A DNA stretch of 64,000 nt. Origin: Phocaeicola_A sp963624095 (GTDB taxonomy: Bacteria > Bacteroidota > Bacteroidia > Bacteroidales > Bacteroidaceae). Of this stretch, positions 43,517 to 51,891 are shown in pieces (position 1 is the first letter of the stretch; every line of letters starts with the position of its first letter). A program made the position numbers and the translations under genes. The notes under the pieces are model-generated. The model was not told the DNA's origin and searched no databases. It worked only from the letters and a program-made list of their open reading frames with translations. The stretch spans positions 1 to 64,000 of the forward strand of contig CAVFNZ010000001.1 of NCBI GenBank assembly GCA_963624095.1, in the 5' to 3' direction.

Positions 43517-44641
43517 TTATTTATTAATCAAATCGAGGGCTTCGTCCAGAGCATCCTTCAGATTGTTGCAGGCATCGATGGCCTCCTGATTCTCTCCGAA
43601 CGTCAAGTGGTCGCGGAATGGAGACGGCATCGCCTCAATCTCCCTGATGGCCTCGTCGATGGCTTCGCGGATTTTTGTATCCAGGGCACTGTCCAAATCT
43701 TTGATGTAGACACTTAGGGAGTGCTTGCTGATGGTGCCGTCCAATGTGCCATAGTAAGCGTTGCGTACACTGCGGATGTTGTCGGCGAAGTCGGTGATAG
43801 AGTTCCAACTGTACCAGGACTCCACATCGAGCACGTTGCCCGATGTGCAGGGGTCTGTAATCTTTGTGTTACCCACCTCATCGGAGATGTCGCTCGCACC
43901 GGTCAGAATCTCCTCGAAAGCGGACTTCTGTGTCTTGTATTTCGAGTTGCCTGCCAGTCCGGCGTTCTCCATCTGCTCGCCATAGTTCAAGGTTGGCTCC
44001 ATTTCGGCATCTGCCAAAATTTGCTGTTTCTCTCTGGTCACGTCGTCCAGTCCGTCCCATGCGGCCTCCAGACGGATGCAGTGGTTGCGCATGTTCTCCG
44101 CTACGGCCGTAGCATAGGTCAGCTCCAGGTCTGAGATTTCGTTCACCGCACGAGCTCCTCCATTGCGGAAGATGACGTATTCAATGGCATGGAAGCCCTT
44201 CAGACCATAACCCAGATTGTCCACATCGAGTTTGTAGTTTGGGTTCTTCATGTTGTCCAACAGGATGTCCAACTGAGACTTTTCCAGTGGCCACGAGTCA
44301 ATGCTCGGGTCGATGTTGTAGTCCGCTGCCGCACCGAAGAGGAAAGCCTCGCTCAACTCCCAGTACTTGCGCGCTTTGATCCACTTGTCGCAGGCCGTCT
44401 GCACATGGCTCTGGTCTTTGTTGGCTTCCAACGCTTCGCAGGCATCGTAGAGTTCCATTGAAGCGTCTGCCAAAGACCTGTAGGTGCTTACTACCACGTC
44501 CTCTACATAGGTCTCGATAATCTCTTTGTTGTTTTCTTCGATGGATTCATCGTTGTCGTCATCGCTGCTGCATGAACTCATCGTACCGCTCACAGCCAAC
44601 GCGGCCGTGAACATCAGTGCGTACTTAAAAATCTTTTTCAT
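43517..44641 (-). CDS. Imelysin-family (M75-type) lipoprotein
   Basis: A 374-aa lipoprotein (TMSSC, Cys24) with an acidic linker. The imelysin signature GFHAIEYVIF (GxHxxE) is near residue 150, within an all-helical fold. Imelysins of the EfeO/IrpA type are tied to iron uptake; proteolytic activity is doubtful for most. It sits between a porin and a di-haem protein gene, a combination that also suggests iron handling. Confidence 0.88.
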   Translation of the reverse strand: MKKIFKYALMFTAALAVSGTMSSCSSDDDNDESIEENNKEIIETYVEDVVVSTYRSLADASMELYDACEALEANKDQSHVQTACDKWIKARKYWELSEAFLFGAAADYNIDPSIDSWPLEKSQLDILLDNMKNPNYKLDVDNLGYGLKGFHAIEYVIFRNGGARAVNEISDLELTYATAVAENMRNHCIRLEAAWDGLDDVTREKQQILADAEMEPTLNYGEQMENAGLAGNSKYKTQKSAFEEILTGASDISDEVGNTKITDPCTSGNVLDVESWYSWNSITDFADNIRSVRNAYYGTLDGTISKHSLSVYIKDLDSALDTKIREAIDEAIREIEAMPSPFRDHLTFGENQEAIDACNNLKDALDEALDLINK

Positions 44642-44687
44642 CGTTATTTATGCGTTAGTTATTATGTTATACCTATTGATTAACTGG

Positions 44688-46100
44688 TTACATGTCGAAG
44701 AAGCCTGAGTAGGCCACTCCCACGCTCAGCGTGTTTTCGTTGTTGTATTGACTCTTGAATATGCGGTGTGAATACTCCGCCTTGATGACGATGCCTTTCA
44801 TCGGCATGAAGTTGATGCCTCCGGCAACGCGTTGGCGACCCCAACACTCGTTGTCGATGATGCTGCCTTCGGTTTTGTACATTGAATCGTAGTAGTCGTA
44901 GCGTCCGAAAACATAGCATTTCTTCCCTGTGCCGCGCGTCTTCTCCATCTGTGAGAAGATGTCGTATCCTGCCTCCACACCAACGGCGATGGCATCCGAA
45001 CCGACATTCGTCTTGGGCGATGGTGAATCCTTGCGCGAGCTGATGTTCGCTTTAGATATCTTTTCAGAGTCCGTCAGGTGACCATAGTCCACGTTGCCGC
45101 GTACCACCCAATTGTGTGCGTCGTAATGGAAGTCGAAAGCCCCCAGTGTCACCGTGCCGTTTAATCCTTTGTAGCTGTCCGGTTTCATGCTGTTGGAGGC
45201 TGAGTTGCCTATGTAGCCGCTTAAGCCCAGACGCAATCCGGGAATCGAGTAGTTGTCGATGCGGAAGGCTCCGGCGTAGGCTGTCGCTATCTTGAACTCG
45301 TAGGGACTTCCCGCTCCGCCCTTTATCCAGTCTTTTGCTCCGAAGCGGTCGGCATCCAGTCCGGCGAGGAACTGCGCCTCGTAGCGCCATTTGCCCACGT
45401 TACCCCAAAGGCTGATACCCGTTTCGTGCCAGGTGCAAGGCATGATGGAACTCTCCCCTTCGGGACGGTATACGGTGAAGAATTCCGTTGGCATGTGATG
45501 CTGATTGGTCAATCCCACCGGTACAATGATGTGTCCCATACGAAGGTTCAATGCCGGGCTGAATGACTTTTGAATCCAGAACTGCTCCAGTGCCACTTCG
45601 CCACCGCGCTCTATCTCACTCTCGTACTCTCCGGTCTCCTCCTCCTCAATCTCGATGGCGGATTCCGTACCTCCGTGCTCAAACTCTATCTCACTGCCCA
45701 TGGTCCAACCTTTGCCGAAGTCGTAACCCACGAAGAAAACCACATGTGGCAGGTCGAACTGTCCGTAGCCTTTGTCGTCCTTATATTTTGACGCGTCCGT
45801 ATATCGTTTGTAGTTGTTGCTATAGAACATGCGGCTCATCACGGCCTCGCCATATCCGCCTAATGTCAACCTCGATTTCTTGCGCGGCGCCTCCCGTTGT
45901 TGCGGTATGGCCTCGGTATCTGCCGCCTCCAGTGTCAAATTGTTGTTTGTCTCCTTGCCCACCGTCATCGTTTGTCGATCAGTGTTCTTCTCTACCTTTT
46001 CCGTTGAGGTTTCTTGTGTGGTACTGTCTGTCACAGCGTAAGCAGGCACTGCCATCAGTGCTGTCAGACAACCCGAAACCATCCATAGCTTTGCTCTCAT
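44688..46100 (-). CDS. Outer-membrane porin, phosphate-selective O/P-like
   Basis: A 470-aa protein with a signal peptide (cleavage near VPAYA). A linker of about 70 residues precedes a beta-barrel that begins RLTLGGYGEAVMSRMFYSN and shows alternating strands to the C-terminal aromatic residue (YSGFFDM ends near F). Segments such as FDLPHVVFFVGYDFGKGW and HIIVPVGLTNQHHMP are typical of Bacteroidetes OprO/P-like porins. It is first in the operon with imelysin and di-haem genes, so it may pass iron chelates or related small solutes. Confidence 0.82.
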   Translation of the reverse strand: MRAKLWMVSGCLTALMAVPAYAVTDSTTQETSTEKVEKNTDRQTMTVGKETNNNLTLEAADTEAIPQQREAPRKKSRLTLGGYGEAVMSRMFYSNNYKRYTDASKYKDDKGYGQFDLPHVVFFVGYDFGKGWTMGSEIEFEHGGTESAIEIEEEETGEYESEIERGGEVALEQFWIQKSFSPALNLRMGHIIVPVGLTNQHHMPTEFFTVYRPEGESSIMPCTWHETGISLWGNVGKWRYEAQFLAGLDADRFGAKDWIKGGAGSPYEFKIATAYAGAFRIDNYSIPGLRLGLSGYIGNSASNSMKPDSYKGLNGTVTLGAFDFHYDAHNWVVRGNVDYGHLTDSEKISKANISSRKDSPSPKTNVGSDAIAVGVEAGYDIFSQMEKTRGTGKKCYVFGRYDYYDSMYKTEGSIIDNECWGRQRVAGGINFMPMKGIVIKAEYSHRIFKSQYNNENTLSVGVAYSGFFDM

Positions 46101-46136
46101 TTTGCACTAATTATTTTTATTATTTCTAAATTGATG

Positions 46137-46169
46137 CAAAGGTAAGCTGTTCCGTTTTCACGTTACAAT
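46137..46169 (-). promoter_or_regulatory. Promoter of the porin-imelysin-di-haem operon
   Basis: On the minus strand ATTG (46166-46169), a 21-bp spacer and TACCTTTG (46137-46144) lie 36 bp before the ATG. No Fur-box-like palindrome stands out. Confidence 0.6.
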
Positions 46170-46297
46170 ACCATTAAATCGGTATATTTCTGCCCAATAG
46201 CATGCTTTCAGGGCATCTTTGGTTCTCATACAGGCAAGCAGCCTTCCCTCAACGGGAGTTGTTAAACGATTGGGAAATAATGTAATAGAACTGCAAC

Positions 46298-46348
46298 GTA
46301 GCCTACTAACGGGTGATACCTATAGGTTGGTATCGTTCTAACCCGGTT
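46298..46348. repeat. Possible array D: short palindromes near 22-bp spacing
   Basis: GTAGCCTAC (46298-46306, odd palindrome), ACCTATAGGT (46318-46327, perfect) and ACCCGGTT (46341-46348, one mismatched pair) are centred at 46302, 46322.5 and 46344.5. The last two are 22 bp apart. Only three short units are present, so this is weaker than arrays A-C. The rest of 46101-46420 holds a promoter and a terminator, no gene. Confidence 0.35.
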
Positions 46349-46353
46349 AAACG

Positions 46354-46391
46354 AAGAGCGTGTGCGACTATTTTATATCGCACACGCTCTT
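46354..46391 (-). terminator. Terminator of the glycoside hydrolase operon
   Basis: AAGAGCGTGTGCGA (46354-46367) pairs perfectly with TCGCACACGCTCTT (46378-46391) around a 10-nt AT loop, 29 bp past the stop of the last gene. Confidence 0.85.
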
Positions 46392-46420
46392 TGCAAAACA
46401 GATAAGGATGTTCGCGTAAG

Positions 46421-49400
46421 TCAATAAGACTTCTCTGTCATGGCGGTGGGGTCGATGCACATGTATTTCACACGCTGACGACGCCAGGTGTAGACTACAT
46501 GGAGTTTGCCGTCCCGACCTTGGATGACGCTTGGATAAGAGTATTGGCTGATGGGGCTGTCCTCCAGTGTGAGAAGGTGATGCCAGTGGATGCCATCGTT
46601 CGACACGGCAAGGCTGAGCGGTGTGCGTGAGCCTTTGGGTGTGCCGGGTAGCGTCTCGAAATTGTTGTAGACCAACACATGGCGACCATCCTTCAGCGTG
46701 ACGGCATCAGTGCCGGAGTTGTTGTTCTCCACATCGAGCAGCGTCACTTTGCTCCACGTCTCGCCGCGGTCGTTGCTCCAACTGGTGGCGAGCTTGGCGT
46801 TGCGTGTGCGGCAAACCACTTGCAGGCGACCATCGCTGTGGCGCAGGATGCTGGGTTGGATGGCGTAGATAGGTTGTGCCCCCTTGCCTTTGATGGCTTC
46901 GCCACCCTCCATGTCGTCCTGTGCGGCAGCGCCGGCTTTACGCAGTTGGGTGGGTACGCTCAGTTCCGCCTCCACGGGACCCACCTTACGCCAGGTCTTC
47001 CCGTAGTCGTCGGACAACTCGAAGTGGATGCGCCAACCCTTGCCTTCGGTACTGCTGGGACAGATGATGCGTCCGTCCACATACTCAGGTTTGTTCTTTA
47101 CGGGACCTAAGAACCCTTCGGGCAGAGGTTCCTTGGCACTCCACGTCTTGCCGCCGTCCTTGGAGCGGACTAACCATCCGCTCCAGTCGCCTACGTTAGT
47201 ACCTATTTTGTAGAAGAGCAGCAATTCCTTCTTGCCGGGAATCTGGTAGAGCACGGGATTCCAGCATGCTTTGCGGTAGGCTTGGTCAGTCTTGCCCTTG
47301 AAGGTAACCGCCACAGGCCCTGCAGAGGCGGGAGTGCTCTTCTCCGTAATGCCGGCTCGTGCAGCGTTGGGGTCGGTGAGGCTGAACACACCATCCGCAG
47401 CCAGATAGGGAGCACTCCATTGTGTCTCTCCTTTCGGCTTGCGGCACACCCAGATGCAGCAGTTGGGATTGCGTTCCTTGGTACCTCCGAAGAAGGCGGA
47501 GACAAGGTCGCCGTTCTTCAGTTCCACGATGGTGGCTCCGTGGCATTCGGGGAATGAGGCATGCTCGTAGAGAAACTGGTCGGTGAGGATGCCTTGACGG
47601 TCTTTGCCCAAGGCGGGGTTGAGGGGAACTGTCAGATGATAATGGCCGGAGGGTATACGCCATACGGTGGAGTTCCCTTCGGTACGCACCAGTGTGATAC
47701 CATCCTGACGGATGGCACGGGTGTCGGTGGTCGGCAGGTAGACGAGTGCCGTAGTGTTGCAAGGCACGGTGATGTCCCATTCCAGTGTGACGAGGTCTTT
47801 GCGCCAGTGGCTCTCCACGGTACCATAGAGGGTGTTGTAGGAGGCCTTCACATAGCTCAATTCCTGGATGGAGAAGTCGGGCTTGAGCAGTATCTCCTTG
47901 TAACCCGGTTGTGCGGGGTTGAAGCCAGCCAGGTCGCGGTAGTACCAGGAGATGAGGTCTCCAAGGATCATCACGTGGTTGCAGCTGTTCATCTTACGGC
48001 TTGCCGTGTCACCATTCCACAGTTCCCAAATGGCGGTAGCACCTTTCTGTATCATGTAGCCGTAGCTGGGGTAGGAGGTGTTGCTGGCCAGCAGGTAGGC
48101 GATGTCACCTCTGCCGATACGGGTGAGCTCACGGAAAAGCCAGTTGACACCTATCACGCCACAGCTGATGTGGGCGTTGTTGGTGGTGATGATGGTACGT
48201 ACCAAGTTGCTACGCACCGCTTCGCGGTATTCATCGGGCACCATGTCGAACGCCAGGGGCAGAATGTTGGAGGTGACGGTATTGTTGCCGTAGAACACGC
48301 TGTCCGGATAGAGAATGTGTGGCGTCTTCACGGGAGAAGTGCCCCGTTTGACCGTGAGGAAGACGGAATTGAACCGTTCCTTCATGGTGGAAGCCTCTTG
48401 TTCGTAGAAGTCGGCATCCGCCTGTAGTCCTTGCAGACGGGCAAAGTCCGCCATCATCTTCGATATCTTGTAATAATAGGCGGTGCTGATGAGCGACCCG
48501 TTGGTGAGGCGGGCGGGATCGGCACTGTGGATGAGCTCGGGTTTCTCGGGCGGCATGCACCAATCACCATACTTGTCGGCATTGATGACTCCGTCCTTTG
48601 TCGTGTAACCGTTGCGGATGGCTGCGAGCCATTTCTTGATGGCCGGATAGCCGCGGCGGATAGGTTCGATGTCGCCCTGTTGGCGGTAAAGCATGTCGCA
48701 GATGACGGGAAATGACGAAGCCCACGTCATGGCAGGCGTGAAGTAGTTGTAGAAGGCGGGACAGATGTCCGGAATGATGCCGTCCTCTCGCTGTGCTTCG
48801 CGCATATCGTCAGTCCACTTGGCATACATGGTGCCGTTGTCGAACATGAAGTTTTCGCCCCAGGTGCCTACGCAGTGGTCGCCCAGCCAGGGCTGACGCT
48901 CGTCGCGTTGTGGGCAGTCCAAAGGCACACCCTTGTAGTTGCTCGACACACCCCACCAGGCGTTGCGGTAAACTTGGTTCATTACCGTGCTGCTGCACTC
49001 GAACGACCCGTTGTTCCCGAATCCGTCGTAGACCACTTCGGCGGTGAGGTCATCGGCGGTGAGGCCGGGATAACCGGTCACTTCAACGTATTGGAATCCG
49101 TGGTACGAGAAGCGTGCCGCCCATGTGAGTCCTTGCTCCTTGCCGTTGCAGACGTAGTAGTCCGTGCTGAGGCTACTGCGCAGATTCTCCACATCGAGTT
49201 CCGCCCCGTCGTTCTTCACCCGCTCAGCGTAACGGATACGGATGGTGTCACCGACATTGGCTTTAGGCAGACGGATGCGTACGAAGCCGGCGGTATTCTG
49301 ACCGAAGTCCACCATGTAACGCCCGTCGTAAGGCTTGAAAGAGGTGGGTTTCAGTGTCTGCATCACCTTCATGTTGGGGGCGGTGTTGCCACGCAAGGTA

Positions 49401-50398
49401 CCATAGGGAAGGCTGACGCGTTGCGCTGCCACCCAACGGGAATCATCGTAGTTGGGGAGAGTCCAGTCACCCAACTCCATGCGGGCATCGTAGATTTCCC
49501 CATCGTATTCGTTATTGCTACGGATGGGACCTTGGGCGGTGAGCTTCCAGGTTGTATCGCTGCTGACACGTTGCGTGGCTCCGTTCTCATACTCGATAAT
49601 CAGGTTGAGACGTAGCTTGGGATATCCGAAATTGGCAATCTTGTAGGGTTTGTAGTTCTGCCGCATGGTGTAGTAGCGGCCATTGCCCAGGGTGACACCA
49701 ATCGCATTGGCATCGGCTGAGCCACGGAGTTGTGAGGTGACATCGAACGAGTTGTAGAGGCAAGTGCGTCGGTAGTCGCTCGTGGCGGGAGCCAACTGTT
49801 GGTCTCCGATACGCTGACCATTGATGAATAGCTCGTACATGCCCAGTCCACAGATATGCAGCGTGGCCCGTTTGATGGACTGTTTTTGGGTGGTGAACTC
49901 CTTGCGCAGATAGCGGGCACTGAGGCGGCTGTGCGCATCCTCCTTATCCCACTCGAAGGCACCGTCCCATCCAATCCATTGACCGCGCCATTGTAGTTCG
50001 CCCATCATGCCCATGCCCCATTGCGAGGGTTCGCTCCACGGCGAGTCTCCCCGCGTGGTGGAGACCTTCACCTTCCAGTAGCACCGTTGGTTGGCCTTCA
50101 GAGCCGGACCTTGGTAGGGAACCCATGCGGACTGGTCGGACTCCACCATACCGGAGTCCCACACGTCACCTTCGCCGGCAGCGAGTTTCTCGGGAGATGA
50201 CGCTACCAGAATATGGTAAGCCGTTTGCATCACCCCATTCTCATCGGAAGTGATGATCCAGCTGAGCCGGGGCTGCGTGCGCTCTACGTTGAGCGGAGCC
50301 TCCAGCCGTTCGGTAAGCAGATGGCCGACGTTCACCGTCGCCTGCAATGCAGCGGCGATGAGGAACGTCAGCAGGAATAAACTGATTCGTTGTTTCAT
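46421..50398 (-). CDS. GH78 alpha-L-rhamnosidase fused to a BNR/sialidase-like domain
   Basis: A 1,325-aa exported protein (signal peptide ending near LQA). Residues about 25-925 form a full GH78 enzyme: N-terminal beta domains, then the (alpha/alpha)6 barrel with DCPQRDERQPWLGD (putative general acid Glu) and AIWELWNGDTASRKMNSCNH (putative base region). From about 930 to the end a six-bladed propeller follows with Asp-boxes SKDGGKTW, SDDYGKTW, SNDRGETW and SNDGIHW. The propeller is sialidase-like, but nothing seen proves sialidase activity; a role on an unusual acidic sugar or a second linkage is possible. Last gene of the operon, 3 bp after the GH140 gene. Confidence 0.88.
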   Translation of the reverse strand: MKQRISLFLLTFLIAAALQATVNVGHLLTERLEAPLNVERTQPRLSWIITSDENGVMQTAYHILVASSPEKLAAGEGDVWDSGMVESDQSAWVPYQGPALKANQRCYWKVKVSTTRGDSPWSEPSQWGMGMMGELQWRGQWIGWDGAFEWDKEDAHSRLSARYLRKEFTTQKQSIKRATLHICGLGMYELFINGQRIGDQQLAPATSDYRRTCLYNSFDVTSQLRGSADANAIGVTLGNGRYYTMRQNYKPYKIANFGYPKLRLNLIIEYENGATQRVSSDTTWKLTAQGPIRSNNEYDGEIYDARMELGDWTLPNYDDSRWVAAQRVSLPYGTLRGNTAPNMKVMQTLKPTSFKPYDGRYMVDFGQNTAGFVRIRLPKANVGDTIRIRYAERVKNDGAELDVENLRSSLSTDYYVCNGKEQGLTWAARFSYHGFQYVEVTGYPGLTADDLTAEVVYDGFGNNGSFECSSTVMNQVYRNAWWGVSSNYKGVPLDCPQRDERQPWLGDHCVGTWGENFMFDNGTMYAKWTDDMREAQREDGIIPDICPAFYNYFTPAMTWASSFPVICDMLYRQQGDIEPIRRGYPAIKKWLAAIRNGYTTKDGVINADKYGDWCMPPEKPELIHSADPARLTNGSLISTAYYYKISKMMADFARLQGLQADADFYEQEASTMKERFNSVFLTVKRGTSPVKTPHILYPDSVFYGNNTVTSNILPLAFDMVPDEYREAVRSNLVRTIITTNNAHISCGVIGVNWLFRELTRIGRGDIAYLLASNTSYPSYGYMIQKGATAIWELWNGDTASRKMNSCNHVMILGDLISWYYRDLAGFNPAQPGYKEILLKPDFSIQELSYVKASYNTLYGTVESHWRKDLVTLEWDITVPCNTTALVYLPTTDTRAIRQDGITLVRTEGNSTVWRIPSGHYHLTVPLNPALGKDRQGILTDQFLYEHASFPECHGATIVELKNGDLVSAFFGGTKERNPNCCIWVCRKPKGETQWSAPYLAADGVFSLTDPNAARAGITEKSTPASAGPVAVTFKGKTDQAYRKACWNPVLYQIPGKKELLLFYKIGTNVGDWSGWLVRSKDGGKTWSAKEPLPEGFLGPVKNKPEYVDGRIICPSSTEGKGWRIHFELSDDYGKTWRKVGPVEAELSVPTQLRKAGAAAQDDMEGGEAIKGKGAQPIYAIQPSILRHSDGRLQVVCRTRNAKLATSWSNDRGETWSKVTLLDVENNNSGTDAVTLKDGRHVLVYNNFETLPGTPKGSRTPLSLAVSNDGIHWHHLLTLEDSPISQYSYPSVIQGRDGKLHVVYTWRRQRVKYMCIDPTAMTEKSY

Positions 50399-50401
50399 TT
50401 G

Positions 50402-51829
50402 TTAGTATTTCGTAGGAATAGAGGTCTGTTCCTTGGTGATGTAATTCTTTGAAGAATCCACCGCGATGAGGACGCGGTCGTTGCCGGCTCCGGAGGCACC
50501 ATCGAAATGGAATGGCAGCACCTGACTGTCGAATTCACCTACATATTGTAAGGAGCCGTCGGTGACGCTATACCACCACACGTTCTTCTTGGCACCGGAA
50601 ACCTTGCTCAGGTCCAGCTTCATGGGACGGTTGGTGTAGTTGTAGACCAACAGATAGTCTGTGCCGCGTGTGGCGATGACACGTTCGTAGCGAGTGCCAT
50701 TCTCATCGGCAATGATGCTCTGGTCGGGAACACGCTCGAAGAAGGGGAACGAGAGCATCAGGTTCTTCAGGTATTTCATCTGGTTGAATCCCGGGTCTTT
50801 CATTCCGTCGTACCAAGTCTTTACCGCTCCGTATCCACCATCGTTAGCCACTTTCAGCATCTGCATGATGGAGTTGTGGCCGTAGGTGTGTCCGAACGAA
50901 CCGGCGAACACCGACCAATAAGCGTAACGGCGTACGTCCGGAGCTTGCCAGCGCGGTTGTTTGGGGTCGTGCAATCCCTGTGGGATATCCTCGTAACTGG
51001 GTTCCGCGTCAAGGATTGGTTTGGCCGGTGTCATGGCCAGTCCTGCCTCCACATAGCGCCAATTATCTTCGGCTACGGCGGCCTCCGCTTTGTCGTCTCC
51101 GTCGCCCTTCACCTGGTCGTAACGGCGGTGTCCGCTTTGGAACATGTTGAAGTCGAGCCAATCAGCGTTGTGGAACCAGTAGATGGAGGATGTGCGTCCA
51201 AAGGGGTGGTAAGTCATCAGGTGGTTCTTGTCGATGCCCTTGATAGTGCGTGCCAAGGTGTTCCACTGGTCGGGATTGATGTCACCGCGCACGTCCCCAC
51301 CCATAATCCAAATGATGTTGGGAGAGTTCTTGTAACGCTCGGCGAGGAACTTACCATATGCTTCGGCATCCTTGACGCTCATGAGACCCTGTTTCACCAG
51401 TCCGCCCCAGATGCAGACCATGCCGATGTAGATTCCGTTCTGCTCAGCCTTCTGGATGATGTAGTCCATGTGGTCCCAGTAACCATAGACTCCTTTCTTG
51501 TTGATGTCCTTGAAGTTGAACCCGTCAGGATGCGACAACTGTCCGTAGTGGTTGATGGCAGGAACACCGTTTATGACTTGAATCTGCACCACATTGTAGC
51601 CCGCCTGCCGGCAATGGCTCAAGTAGTAGCTCGCCTCGTTGCGGTCGAGTCGCTCGGGCAAGAGCCATCCGGTTTCGCCCAACCAAAAGAAAGGTGTACC
51701 ATTCTCGTGTTGCAGGTAACGTCCGTTGTCGGACACTTTCAGTTTCCCGTTTTTCCAGGGCACGCTTTGCGCGTTGAGGCTGCTTGCCAACAGTAGGCAG
51801 AGCAGAGATAAGAGTGTAATTTTCTTCAT
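50402..51829 (-). CDS. GH140-type (DUF4038) glycosidase, apiosidase-like
   Basis: A 475-aa exported protein with a signal peptide ending near SLNAQ. The DUF4038 barrel (about 25-370) starts YLQHENGTPFFWLGETGWLL and includes NIIWIMGGDVRGD and PILDAEPSYEDI, the likely acid and nucleophile strands. A C-terminal beta domain of the 'collagen-binding domain' type follows (GTDYLLVYNYTNRP). The founding GH140 enzyme (from memory, BT1012 of B. thetaiotaomicron) removes rhamnogalacturonan-II side chains at apiose. It lies between GH95 and GH78 genes, in line with pectin side-chain breakdown. Confidence 0.82.
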   Translation of the reverse strand: MKKITLLSLLCLLLASSLNAQSVPWKNGKLKVSDNGRYLQHENGTPFFWLGETGWLLPERLDRNEASYYLSHCRQAGYNVVQIQVINGVPAINHYGQLSHPDGFNFKDINKKGVYGYWDHMDYIIQKAEQNGIYIGMVCIWGGLVKQGLMSVKDAEAYGKFLAERYKNSPNIIWIMGGDVRGDINPDQWNTLARTIKGIDKNHLMTYHPFGRTSSIYWFHNADWLDFNMFQSGHRRYDQVKGDGDDKAEAAVAEDNWRYVEAGLAMTPAKPILDAEPSYEDIPQGLHDPKQPRWQAPDVRRYAYWSVFAGSFGHTYGHNSIMQMLKVANDGGYGAVKTWYDGMKDPGFNQMKYLKNLMLSFPFFERVPDQSIIADENGTRYERVIATRGTDYLLVYNYTNRPMKLDLSKVSGAKKNVWWYSVTDGSLQYVGEFDSQVLPFHFDGASGAGNDRVLIAVDSSKNYITKEQTSIPTKY

Positions 51830-51891
51830 TTCAATTATTTGGTTTGTTATTTGTATCTCTGTTTATTGTCGTCAATCTATGAGTCTGAGTG

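Noticed and set aside
46421..50398. Calling the propeller domain a true sialidase
   Set aside because: Asp-boxes show only the fold. I could not identify the Arg triad or nucleophile Tyr with confidence.
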